Below, one piece after another: positions 15,517 through 25,139 of a stretch of 64,000 nt of DNA. Positions within the stretch are counted from its first letter, which is position 1. The number at the start of each line of letters is the position of its first letter. The translations under genes and the position numbers were made by a program. Below the pieces are notes generated by a model, which searched no databases, was not told the DNA's origin, and was given only the letters and a program-made list of their open reading frames with translations. Location of the stretch: positions 3,224,001 through 3,288,000 of the forward strand of contig JAXLQR010000002.1 of the NCBI GenBank assembly GCA_046331545.1, given 5' to 3'. The DNA is from JADJVL01 sp046331545. GTDB lineage: Bacteria > Acidobacteriota > Holophagae > Holophagales > Holophagaceae.

Positions 15517-17340
15517 CTAGCCCTCCTTCCCCTCCGCGTACAGGGCCTCGATGCGGTCCTTGTACATCTGCGCCACCACCCGCCGCTTGACCTTGAGGGT
15601 CGGCGTCAGCTCGCCGCCCTCGGTGGTCATCTCGTGCTCGAGGATGGCGATCTTCTTGATGCGCTCGTAGCCGCTGAGCTTCTGGTTCACCCGATCGATG
15701 CGCTGCATGAGCTTGGCGTGCACCAGGGGCAGGTTCGCGAGCTCGTGGTCGTTGGCGTAGGGCAGCTTCTTGATGGCGGCCCAGCGCTTGAGACTGTCGA
15801 AGTTGGGCACGACGAGGGCGGTGACGAAGTTGCGCTGGTCGCCGATGAGCACCGCCTGGGCGATGTACTTGTCGTCCTTCAGGGCGTCCTCGATGGGCGT
15901 GGGCGGGATCTTCTTGCCCCCCGACGTCACGAGCAGCTCCTTCTTGCGGTCGGTGATCTTCAGCCGCCCCTTCTCGTCCCGCTCGCCGATGTCGCCGGTG
16001 TGGAAGTAGCCGTCGGCGTCGATGGCCTCCTTCGTGGCCTGCTCGTTGGCCCAGTAGCCCAGCATGACGTTCGGGCCATGGCAGAGGATCTCGCCGTCCT
16101 CGGCGATCTTCAGGAAGGGCTTGCCCTCCCAGGTCTCGTAGATGGGCAGGCCCACGGTGCCGGGCTTCACCGAGCCCACGCGGTTGAAGGTGATCACGGG
16201 GCTCGTCTCCGTGAGCCCGTAGCCCTCCAGGATGGGCAGGCCCATGATCCAGAAGAACTCCATGATGATGGGCGAGAGGGGCGCGCCGCCGCTGACGGCG
16301 AAGCGCAGGCGGCCGCCGGTGCGGGCGTGGATGCGGTCGAAGACCAGGGCCCTGGCGAGCCGGTAGCGGAGCGCGAGCCAGGGCCCCGGCTTCCGGTCCT
16401 CGTAGAGGAAGGGCGCCACCTCGCGGCCCACCTTCATGGCCCAGCTGAAGAGCATGCGCTTGGGCTTCGGGCTCGCCGTCACGCTGTCGATGACCTTGGC
16501 GTGGATCTTCTCGTAGATGCGCGGCACCGAGGAGAGCACCGTGGGGCGCGCCTCCAGCAGGTTCTGGGGGACGGTGTTCACGCTCTCGGCGTAGTAGATC
16601 GAGGCGCCGATGTAGAGCATCACGTAGTGCCCCGCCAGGCGCTCGAAGATGTGGGTCAGGGGCAGGAAGCTGAGGCAGCGGTCCCCGGACTGGATGGGCA
16701 GGTGCTTCAGGCAGGCCAGCATGTTGGAGACCACGTTGCCGTGGGTGAGCATGGCCCCCTTGGGGTCCGCCGTCGTGCCGCTGGTGTAGATGAGCGTGAG
16801 GAGGTCCGAGGGCATGCGCTCGGCGGCCCACTCGCGCACCTTGGGCCGCTCGGCCTCCCGTTCCCGGCCCTCCTCCAGGAGCCGCCGGAAGGCGAGGATG
16901 GCGCGGCCCTCCACCACCGGCGGGGTCCCGTCCATGAGCACCGCCACCTGGAGGTCGGGAAGCCCGTCCCAGGACTCCAGCACCTTCTGGAGCTGCTCGG
17001 CGTTGGAGCAGAAGACCCAGGCGGCATTGCTGTTGCCGAGGATGAAGGCCGCCTGGTTCGCCTGGAGGGTCGAGTAGATGGTGACGTCGGGCAGGCCGAG
17101 GATCGCGCAGGCGTAGTCGGTCCAGGCCCACTCGGGGCGGTTCTCCGAGAGCAGGGCCACGTGCTGGCCCTTGCGCAGGCCGCGCCCTTCCAGGGCCAGG
17201 GCGAGCCGCTCCACGGCGTCGAGCATCTCCTGGCTGGAGATGGGGACGTAGGCTCCGCCGCGCTTCACGGCCTGGGCGTCCGGGAGGCCGTGCGCGATGC
17301 CGGCGTAGAACATCTCGGCGATGGTGGTCGGCTCGGCCAC
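15517..17340 (-). CDS. Long-chain acyl-CoA synthetase (AMP-forming)
   Basis: Activates fatty acids to acyl-CoA through an acyl-adenylate. It has 607 residues of the ANL superfamily. The phosphate loop LIYTSGTTADPKGAMLTHGN, the FLPLTHIFER segment of long-chain enzymes, EGYGLTETSPVITFN, YFHTGDIGE and the hinge ITDRKKELLVTSGGKKI are all present. The start is taken as the GTG at 17340 with CGGAG eight bases upstream; a TTG 33 bases upstream is an alternative. The FadD15-like architecture fits membrane-lipid recycling or fatty-acid uptake. It is divergent from xerC, 42 bp away. Confidence 0.9.
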   Translation of the reverse strand: MAEPTTIAEMFYAGIAHGLPDAQAVKRGGAYVPISSQEMLDAVERLALALEGRGLRKGQHVALLSENRPEWAWTDYACAILGLPDVTIYSTLQANQAAFILGNSNAAWVFCSNAEQLQKVLESWDGLPDLQVAVLMDGTPPVVEGRAILAFRRLLEEGREREAERPKVREWAAERMPSDLLTLIYTSGTTADPKGAMLTHGNVVSNMLACLKHLPIQSGDRCLSFLPLTHIFERLAGHYVMLYIGASIYYAESVNTVPQNLLEARPTVLSSVPRIYEKIHAKVIDSVTASPKPKRMLFSWAMKVGREVAPFLYEDRKPGPWLALRYRLARALVFDRIHARTGGRLRFAVSGGAPLSPIIMEFFWIMGLPILEGYGLTETSPVITFNRVGSVKPGTVGLPIYETWEGKPFLKIAEDGEILCHGPNVMLGYWANEQATKEAIDADGYFHTGDIGERDEKGRLKITDRKKELLVTSGGKKIPPTPIEDALKDDKYIAQAVLIGDQRNFVTALVVPNFDSLKRWAAIKKLPYANDHELANLPLVHAKLMQRIDRVNQKLSGYERIKKIAILEHEMTTEGGELTPTLKVKRRVVAQMYKDRIEALYAEGKEG

Positions 17341-17382
17341 GCGGCGGCTCCGGATGGGGGTGGAAGATGTCAATGTAGCAGC

Positions 17383-18312
17383 ATGGAGCGCCCTTCCGAC
17401 GCCGCGCCGTCCCTCCTCGCCGGGGCCCTGCAGGCCTTCCACCTGGAGCAGCGCGCCCGGGGCGTCTCGCCCCACACGGCCCGGGCCCAGAAGGGGGACC
17501 TGGAGAAGCTCCTGGTGCACGCGGTGGACGCCCGGTGGGCCTCCTGGGACGTGAAGCCCCGGACCCTGCGGGGCTTCGCGCTGGAACTGGGCCGGCGGGG
17601 CCTCGACCCGGCAAGCCAGGCCCGCGTCCTCAGCACCGTCCGCGCCTTCTTCCGCTGGCTCTTCGAGACCGGCCGGCTGGGCTCGAATCCGGCCTCCGGG
17701 CTCCGGAATCCCCGGCAGGCCGCGCGCCTGCCGGCCTTCCTCACCGAGGGCGAGAGCGCGGCCCTGCTGGAACTGCCTCCCGCGGTGGACTTCCCCACCG
17801 CGCGCCTCCGGGCCCTGCTGGAACTGCTCTACGCCTCCGGCCTGCGGGTCTCGGAGCTGGTGGGCCTCGACCTCGGGGACGTGCTCGCCGCGGAGCGCAC
17901 CCTCCGGGTCCTGGGCAAGGGGCGCAAGGAGCGGCTCGTGCCCTTCCACGAGGAGGCCGCCCGGGAGCTCGAGGCCTACCTGTCCCACCGCCGCGCCCTG
18001 CTCGCGGAGAAGGGCCTGCCGCCCTCCCCGGCCCTCTTCCTCAACCAGCGCGGCGGCCGGCTCACCCCCACCTCCGTGCGGGCCTTCCTGGCCCGGGCCC
18101 TGGAGTCCACCGCCGTGCGCAGCCGCGTCAGCCCCCACGCCCTGCGCCACAGCTTCGCCACGCATCTGCTCAACCGCGGCATGGACCTCCGCGCCATCCA
18201 GGAGCTCCTCGGCCACGCCAGCCTGAGCACGACCCAGCGTTACACGCATGTGGACCTCGAGCAGCTCGCGAAGACGTACGAAGAGGCGCACCCGAGGGCG
18301 AGGAAGGCGTAG
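17383..18312 (+). CDS. xerC: Tyrosine recombinase XerC/XerD-like
   Basis: Site-specific recombinase of 309 residues that likely resolves chromosome dimers. The N-terminal SAM-like core-binding domain covers about 1-115. The catalytic domain has Arg in YASGLRVSELVGLDLGD (R155), a Lys in LGKGRKER, HALRHSFATHLL (His/Arg), the second His in LLGHASLSTTQ and the nucleophile Tyr in RYTHVD. The length and motifs fit housekeeping XerC/D rather than a phage integrase, and no flanking island is apparent. A repeat-rich block follows directly. Confidence 0.88.
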   Translation: MERPSDAAPSLLAGALQAFHLEQRARGVSPHTARAQKGDLEKLLVHAVDARWASWDVKPRTLRGFALELGRRGLDPASQARVLSTVRAFFRWLFETGRLGSNPASGLRNPRQAARLPAFLTEGESAALLELPPAVDFPTARLRALLELLYASGLRVSELVGLDLGDVLAAERTLRVLGKGRKERLVPFHEEAARELEAYLSHRRALLAEKGLPPSPALFLNQRGGRLTPTSVRAFLARALESTAVRSRVSPHALRHSFATHLLNRGMDLRAIQELLGHASLSTTQRYTHVDLEQLAKTYEEAHPRARKA

Positions 18313-18450
18313 GCCCCGCGGCGGAGGCCTCCCACGGTCCAAGTCGTCGATCCCGTCGCGGATCGTGAACCAGCCGAGGACCTGGCGGTTGCCCGTGGCC
18401 TTGACATGGGTGGTGGCGAGGCCGTGGATCCGGACGTCGACCCAGACGTT

Positions 18451-18552
18451 GACCTTGCCCTTGACCTTGCCCTTGCCCTTGCCCTTGCCCTGGACCTGGA
18501 CCTTGACCTTGCCCTTGCCCTTGCCCTGGACCTGGACCTGGACCTTGACCTT
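18451..18552. repeat. Hexanucleotide tandem repeat, 17 units
   Basis: Seventeen consecutive 6-bp units of the form G(A/C)CCT(T/G), without insertion or deletion. Frame-dependent translation gives meaningless alternating text, so it is unlikely to be coding. Such tracts are prone to slippage and may vary in copy number between strains. Confidence 0.85.
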
Positions 18553-18558
18553 CCAAAG

Positions 18559-18606
18559 GCATGCGTGTCCGTCGCGGCGGCAGCATGCCGCGGCGGACAC
18601 GCATGC
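18559..18606. repeat. 20-bp-arm inverted repeat
   Basis: GCATGCGTGTCCGTCGCGGC (18559-18578) faces its complement at 18587-18606 across an 8-nt loop. A single position differs (G:T), which still pairs in RNA. It directly follows the hexanucleotide tract. Confidence 0.8.
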
Positions 18607-18607
18607 G

Positions 18608-18837
18608 GGCAAGCGGGAGCGCGCCAGGGCCATGAATCGTGATCATCCCGGTGCCGGGTGCCCCGGCGGGCCGGATCCGGGGTTCCCGATTCCCGTCGGA
18701 TCCTCGGCTTCAACGTCGCATCCATGCCTCACAACGACAGCCAGGGTGGAGATCGGGCTGCACCCGCTGTTCGGACGTTCCAGGCCCCCGTGAACCTCCC
18801 CCCGAGGTCCTCCCGACCTGGCGCGCTCCCGCTTGCC
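18608..18837. repeat. Split 21-bp inverted repeat
   Basis: GGCAAGCGGGAGCGCGCCAGG at 18608-18628 recurs as its perfect reverse complement at 18817-18837, about 190 bp apart. The left arm touches the preceding palindrome and the right arm touches the next one. The enclosed segment has no recognisable gene. Confidence 0.75.
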
Positions 18838-18838
18838 G

Positions 18839-18889
18839 GCACCTCGATCCGCGAGCGCCGGAAAGCACGGCGCTCGCGGATCGAGGTGC
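18839..18889. repeat. Palindromic element, copy 2
   Basis: Arms 18839-18860 and 18868-18889 are perfectly complementary over 22 bp with a 7-nt loop (GAAAGCA). The outer 17 bp match the element at 820-870 apart from one compensated pair. The extended stem here suggests that the element varies in length. Confidence 0.75.
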
Positions 18890-18914
18890 TTCTCGAGGGT
18901 CAAGGGCGCGGGAC

Positions 18915-18989
18915 GGCTCGCAGCGCGACCGCGGGGGAAGGCTCGCAGCGCAACTGCGCGGAAAGGCTCTCGGCGCGACCGCGCGGACC
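18915..18989. repeat. Three tandem 25-bp imperfect repeats
   Basis: Units at 18915, 18940 and 18965 are each exactly 25 bp and start GGCTC; they share the pattern GGCTCGCAGCGCGACCGCG with a few substitutions. They end 26 bp before the stop codon of the DUF4388 gene. Confidence 0.65.
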
Positions 18990-19015
18990 TGCCCGCGGAG
19001 CGATCGCGCCACGCC

Positions 19016-19837
19016 CTACGGCGCGGGCCGCACGGTGATCGTCTGGCCCTCGAAGAGGCCGTAGGCCTCCATGAGGTCCTTGGGGAGGGCGAGGATGCGC
19101 TCGTTGAGGTCCTTGTTGAACTTCACGGGTTCCACCGCCGGGCCGCCGGGCCAGATGAGGCGGACGTTCTGGATGGTGGTGTGGGCGTAGGGCGCCATGC
19201 CCTTCCAGATGGACTCCACCATCGGGGAGAGCTCCAGGTGGTCGGCCTTCTTGAAGAAGCCGGTCTTGAGCAGGCCCACGGTGACGCCGACGTCGGTGAC
19301 GAGGGTCTCCAGACGCCCGGCGTCCTTGAGGAGGCTGGCGGCCTGGAGGACGCCCACCTCGTTCGTCTCGGCCACCATCATGACCTCGCGGAAGGTGCGG
19401 TAGCCGTCGAAGAAAGGGATGATCTTCCGGTCCTCGGCGTAGAGCTTGAGGCCCGCCGTCAGCTGGGGCTCCGGCAGCGCGGGCACGGGCACGGCGTCCA
19501 GGTTCGGGAAGAGGGATTTGAGGCGGCGGCGGGAGTCCGAGGTCCGGGCGGCCTCCATCAGCAGGTCGGGCACCGTCCGGCGGATGCTCTGCTGGGAGGA
19601 GACCTTGGAGGCGAGGAACTCGAAGTCGCCCTTCTCCCATTCCAGGATCTCGAAGGCCGCGGCCTCGCCCTTGGTGGTCCGCGTCTCCGCGTGCACCACC
19701 TCGCCGTTGCTGATGTAGAGGACGCCGTTGACCTTCTCCCCGTTCACCTGGAGGAGGCCCGCCTTCTTGTTGACGTGCAGGAGCTGCAGCACGTCGGTGA
19801 GGCTGATGCTCTGGAGGTTGCCCTTGAGGTTCGACAT
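19016..19837 (-). CDS. DUF4388 (PatA N-terminal-like) protein
   Basis: A 273-residue protein whose first ~100 residues (MSNLKGNLQSISLTDVLQLL, KKAGLLQV, GVLYISNGEVVHAET) match DUF4388. That domain is common in response-regulator and gliding/signalling proteins of Myxococcota, Acidobacteriota and cyanobacteria (PatA). The C-terminal half is unassigned; it ends with a KDLMEAYGLFEGQTITVRP segment that looks like an SpoVT/MazE-type or small beta fold. Its ATG overlaps the stop of the receiver-domain gene, so the two are probably made together and act in one pathway. Function unknown. Confidence 0.75.
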   Translation of the reverse strand: MSNLKGNLQSISLTDVLQLLHVNKKAGLLQVNGEKVNGVLYISNGEVVHAETRTTKGEAAAFEILEWEKGDFEFLASKVSSQQSIRRTVPDLLMEAARTSDSRRRLKSLFPNLDAVPVPALPEPQLTAGLKLYAEDRKIIPFFDGYRTFREVMMVAETNEVGVLQAASLLKDAGRLETLVTDVGVTVGLLKTGFFKKADHLELSPMVESIWKGMAPYAHTTIQNVRLIWPGGPAVEPVKFNKDLNERILALPKDLMEAYGLFEGQTITVRPAP

Positions 19838-20208
19838 CAGGCGCCCTCCCCGAGGAGGTTGCGCGCCAGCAGCCGGATGCGCTCGCCGCCGAAGGGCTTG
19901 ACCGCGTAGACGTCGGCCCCGGCCTCCAGTCCCTCCTGCCAGTCCCGCTGGGCCTCCATGGCGGTGAGGATGACGACCTTCGGGGCGGCGGGGCCGAGGC
20001 TCTGCTTCACGAAGCGGCAGAACTCGTGCCCGCTCTCCCCGGGCATGGCTTCGTCGAGGAAGATGAGGTCCACGGGGCCCCGGGCGAGGATCTCCCGGGC
20101 GTGGTGCGCGCCCCCGGCCTCCACGACCTCGAAGCCGTCCTTGCCCAGGATGGCCTTCATCAGCTCGCGGGTCGCCCCGTCGTCGTCCACCACCAGGATG
20201 CGCTTCAT
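19837..20208 (-). CDS. Single-domain response regulator (CheY-like receiver)
   Basis: A 123-residue receiver domain with no output domain. The acidic pocket is VVDDDG, the phospho-acceptor Asp is in DLIFLDEAMPGESG, the switch Thr in VVILTAM, and the conserved Lys in YAVKPFG. All residues needed for phosphotransfer are present. It overlaps pdxJ upstream and the DUF4388 gene downstream by 4 bp each. No histidine kinase is nearby, so its partner is unknown. Confidence 0.9.
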   Translation of the reverse strand: MKRILVVDDDGATRELMKAILGKDGFEVVEAGGAHHAREILARGPVDLIFLDEAMPGESGHEFCRFVKQSLGPAAPKVVILTAMEAQRDWQEGLEAGADVYAVKPFGGERIRLLARNLLGEGA

Positions 20209-20930
20209 GGCCTCCTCGCCAGGGCGCCGAGCATCTCCTGGACGGCGCGCTCGAAGCCCACCAGGACCGCGCGCCCCACGATGCTGTGGCCGATGTTTAG
20301 TTCCTCCACCTCGGGGATGTCGGCCACCGGGCCCACGTTCCGCAGGGTCAGTCCATGGCCCGCGAGGACGTGCAGGCCCAGCTTGGCGGCCCAGCGCGCG
20401 GCGTCCCGCAGCCGGCCCAGCTCGAAGGCCGGGTCCGCCCCCAGGGGCAGGTCCGCGTAGGTCCCCGTGTTCAGCTCCACCGCGTCGGCCTCCAGCTTCG
20501 CGGCCATTTTGATCTGGTCGGGCACGGGGTCAAGGAAGAGGCTCACCTTGATGTCGGACTGCCGCAGTTCGCGGATCACGCCCCGCAGGTGCGACTGGAG
20601 GAAGAGGGCGTCGAGGCCGCCCTGGGTGGTGAGTTCCTCCCGGGACTCCGGCACCAGGGTCACCGTGTGGGGCTTGTGGGGGATCACCGCCTCCAGGGCC
20701 TCCGGCGTGGCGGCGCACTCCACGTTGAGTGGGACCGCGATGACCTCCTTGAGCAGCCGGAGGTCCTTGTCCTGGATGTGCCGGCGGTCCATGCGCAGGT
20801 GCACGGTGATGCCGTGGCAGCCCGCGCTCTGGGCCAGCAGGGCCGCGGCCACCGGCTCGGGCTCCCGCCCTCCCCGCGCCTGGCGCAGGGTGGCCACGTG
20901 GTCGATGTTCACGCCCAGGCGGGGACTCAA
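20205..20930 (-). CDS. pdxJ: Pyridoxine 5'-phosphate synthase
   Basis: Condenses 1-deoxyxylulose 5-phosphate with aminoacetone phosphate (3-amino-2-oxopropyl phosphate) in the DXP-dependent vitamin B6 route. It has 241 residues, a TIM barrel. Motifs are VNIDHVATLRQARG, HLRMDRRHIQ, a C-terminal AGHGLTLRNV and the ELNIGHSIVGRAVLVG phosphate-binding end. The start is a TTG with GGAGG eight bases upstream; that ribosome site lies inside the last codons of a 17-codon ORF ending 3 bases before the TTG. Located between glmM and a receiver gene. Confidence 0.94.
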   Translation of the reverse strand: MSPRLGVNIDHVATLRQARGGREPEPVAAALLAQSAGCHGITVHLRMDRRHIQDKDLRLLKEVIAVPLNVECAATPEALEAVIPHKPHTVTLVPESREELTTQGGLDALFLQSHLRGVIRELRQSDIKVSLFLDPVPDQIKMAAKLEADAVELNTGTYADLPLGADPAFELGRLRDAARWAAKLGLHVLAGHGLTLRNVGPVADIPEVEELNIGHSIVGRAVLVGFERAVQEMLGALARRP

Positions 20931-20933
20931 TCG

Positions 20934-20987
20934 TCAATCCTCCAGGTCAGGCTGGGTCGGCCGATGGAAAAAGCCTACCATCTCCAT
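20934..20987 (-). CDS. Possible 17-residue upstream ORF coupled to pdxJ
   Basis: After glmM, the minus strand has TAGGAG, six bases, then ATG opening MEMVGFFHRPTQPDLED and a TGA located 3 bases before the pdxJ TTG. The ribosome site is stronger than pdxJ's start would suggest, and the pdxJ site GGAGG is buried in the last codons. A translating ribosome would therefore reach the weak TTG. It may be a coupling peptide only; a decayed glmM-pdxJ spacer is the alternative. Confidence 0.4.
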   Translation of the reverse strand: MEMVGFFHRPTQPDLED

Positions 20988-21008
20988 CGTTTCTCCTAGC
21001 GGCCGGGC

Positions 21009-22319
21009 TTAGCCGAGGTCCAGGTCCCCGGCGGCGGCGGCCTCGAGCCTCGCCATGGCTCCGGCGAGGAGCCCCGGATCCCGGGCCTCGCCCATGAGGC
21101 GCAGCTTGGGCTCCGTCCCCGACCAGCGAACCACCAGCCGGAGGCCGGGGCCGTGGGCGGCCTCGAGCTCGGAGAGGGCGGCCTGGAGGCGGGCGCAGTC
21201 CTCCAGGGGGCGCCGCCGGGCGGCCTTCAGGTTCACCAGCCGGTGGGGCCAGGCCGGGAAGCGCCAGTCCCACCGGTGTCCGGCGGGCCGGCGCTGGAGG
21301 GCGCGGAGCACCGCCTGGGCGGTGGCGAGGCCGTCCCCGCTGGGCCCCAGGCGCTTCTGGATGACATGACCTGAGGCCTCCGCCGCGAGGTCCCAGCCCG
21401 TCTCCGCGAGCTTGCGCAGCAGGAACTTGTCCCCGACGGGCGTGCGCGCGAAGGGGACGCCCCGGGCCGCCAGGGCCTCCTCCAGGCCGCCGTTGCTCAT
21501 GAGGGTGCCCACCACGCCGAGGGGCGGATCCCCGGATTCCAGCCGGTCCAGGGCCAGGAGCCACAGCATCTGGTCCCCGTCCACCAGGGTCCCCTCGCCG
21601 TCCACCAGGAGGCAGCGGTCCCCGTCCCCGTCGAAGGCCAGGCCGAGGGCGGCACCGGTGCGGCGGACCTCCGCCTGCAGGTGCTCCAGGTGCGTGGAAC
21701 CCACGCCCACGTTGATGCGGGCCCCGTCCGCGGGCACCCCGGTCCAGGCCACGGCTCCTCCGAGCACGCGGCAGGCCCAGGGGGCCGTGGCGCCGTGGGC
21801 GCAGTCCACCACCACGGGCAGGTCCGGCCCCAGCTCCAGCAGCCCGAGGTGGGCCAGGTAGGCCTCCACGGGCGCCTCGTCCCGCGCCAGCGTGGCCGGG
21901 GCGTTCTCGGCGCAGGTACCCTCCTCGAAAGCGGCCTCGATGGCCTCCTCCTCCGCGGGCTCCAGCTTCTCCCCGGCCCCGTTGAAGCCCTTCAGGCCGT
22001 TGTCCTCGGGGGGATTGTGGCTGGCGCTGATCATCACGCCCCAGGCCTCGGGTTCCCGTGCCGTGGCCCAGGCCACCGCCGGCGTGGGGACCATGCCGAG
22101 CACCCGCGGGCGGACCGCGCGGCCCAGGCCCGCGACGAAGGCCTGGGCCAGGGGCAGCGAGCTGAGCCGGGGATCCCAGCCCAGCACGAGGGTCCGGACG
22201 CCCCGCCGCTCGGCCACCTCGGCCCAGGCCCGGCCCCAGCGGGCGGCCTCGTCGAGGGTGAGGGGCGGGGCGAAGGCCGGGCCCCGGATGCCGTCGGTGC
22301 CGAAGTAGCGGAGGGTCAT
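21009..22319 (-). CDS. glmM: Phosphoglucosamine mutase
   Basis: Interconverts glucosamine 6- and 1-phosphate for UDP-GlcNAc, feeding peptidoglycan and lipopolysaccharide. It has 436 residues, near the family norm of 445. The N-terminus YFGTDGIRG, phosphoserine loop ISASHNPPEDNG, metal loop AFDGDGDRC and C-terminal phosphate-binding RWSGTEPKLRLM are present. It follows folP by 2 bp, as in the widespread ftsH-folP-glmM cluster. Confidence 0.93.
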   Translation of the reverse strand: MTLRYFGTDGIRGPAFAPPLTLDEAARWGRAWAEVAERRGVRTLVLGWDPRLSSLPLAQAFVAGLGRAVRPRVLGMVPTPAVAWATAREPEAWGVMISASHNPPEDNGLKGFNGAGEKLEPAEEEAIEAAFEEGTCAENAPATLARDEAPVEAYLAHLGLLELGPDLPVVVDCAHGATAPWACRVLGGAVAWTGVPADGARINVGVGSTHLEHLQAEVRRTGAALGLAFDGDGDRCLLVDGEGTLVDGDQMLWLLALDRLESGDPPLGVVGTLMSNGGLEEALAARGVPFARTPVGDKFLLRKLAETGWDLAAEASGHVIQKRLGPSGDGLATAQAVLRALQRRPAGHRWDWRFPAWPHRLVNLKAARRRPLEDCARLQAALSELEAAHGPGLRLVVRWSGTEPKLRLMGEARDPGLLAGAMARLEAAAAGDLDLG

Positions 22320-22321
22320 CC

Positions 22322-23163
22322 CTAGAGCCTAGCTTCTTCCGCCGGCGGTTCCGGAAGGGCGTGGGTGCGGAAGACCCGGAAGCCCCAGGCGCGCGCCTCG
22401 CGGTGGGCCTCGGCGGTGAGGGCGTCGCGCGCCGCGGGCGGGAGTCCGGGGCGGCCCGCCCGCCAGGCCAGGAAGCGCTTCCGGGAGACGCCGAGGCAGA
22501 ACCCCTCCGCGGGCCAGCCCAGGCGGGCGGGGAGCGTGGCCAGGCCCCGCCACAGCGCGGCGTCCTCCCCGAAGGTCGTCCCGAACCCGAAGCCCGGGTC
22601 CAGGAGGATCCGCGCCCCGTCGAGCCCCGCGCCCAGGAGCCGGTCCCGCACGCCGGCCAGTTCGGAGACGGCGCGGACGTCATCCGGTTCGCCCGGGCCC
22701 TCGTAGGCGGGCATCCAGAAGGCCCCGTCCCGCAGCCGGCTGCGCATGGCGATGAGTCCGCAGGTCGAGGCCGCGGCGAGCTGGAGCATCCCCGGCTCCG
22801 AGAAACCCGTGACGTCGTTCAACGCCGCGACGCCGGCCTCGAGCCCCCGCTCGGCGACCTCCGGATGCCGCGTGTCGAGGCTCAGGGCGAGGTGCGGGAG
22901 TTCGGAGCGCAGCAGCGCCAGGACGGGCTCCAGGCGCGCCCATTCCTCCCGGGGGGCCACGGGCGCGGCGCCGGGCCGCGTGCTCTCGGCGCCCAGGTCC
23001 AGCATCCCCGAGCCCGCCGCCACCAGCCGGCGGGCCTGGGCCAGGGCGGCCTCCGGAGCCTGGAAGCGGCCGCCGTCGCTGAAGGAGTCCGGCGTGAGGT
23101 TGAGGATGCCGATGAACAAGGGGCCGCGCCGGAGGCGCGGCCCCCAGGCGAAGGGCGCGGCCA

Positions 23164-23164
<1 letters not shown>
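22322..23164 (-). CDS. folP: Dihydropteroate synthase
   Basis: Joins p-aminobenzoate to hydroxymethyl-dihydropterin pyrophosphate in folate synthesis; target of sulfonamides. It has 280 residues. It has the N-terminal motif GILNLTPDSFSDGGRF, the second motif LDLGAESTRPGA, and LLDPGFGFGTTF. LGVSRKRFL is near the C-terminus. It overlaps the ftsH end by one base. Confidence 0.94.
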
Positions 23165-25089
<1,925 letters not shown>

Positions 25090-25139
25090 GCGGACTCCCG
25101 GACGGGTGTGTCCCGGGTACGGGTCCCGGGCTCTCCAGT

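Larger units (their letters stand above)
18313..19015. other. Repeat-rich non-coding block after xerC
   Basis: About 700 bp without a convincing gene. It carries, in order, a 17-unit hexanucleotide tract, a 20-bp-arm palindrome, one arm of a 21-bp split inverted repeat, its partner, a 22-bp-arm palindromic element and three 25-bp tandem units. Open frames crossing it are low-complexity products of these repeats. The density of symmetric sequence is unmatched elsewhere in the window. Confidence 0.7.

Noticed and set aside
17383..18312. xerC and adjacent repeats as a genomic island or integron
   Set aside because: Flanking genes are ordinary, no cassette array or att-like direct repeats were found, and the recombinase has housekeeping XerC/D features.
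18403..18640. Open frames with alternating Val-Lys/Gln or Leu-Asp/Ala across the hexanucleotide tract
   Set aside because: The apparent protein is only the translation of the 6-bp repeat in different frames; no ribosome site or flanking coding signal.
21009..21200. GlmM C-terminal motif RWSGTEP instead of RPSGTEP
   Set aside because: The residue after Arg varies in this family (Pro, Lys, Val), so Trp there is unusual but not evidence of lost function.
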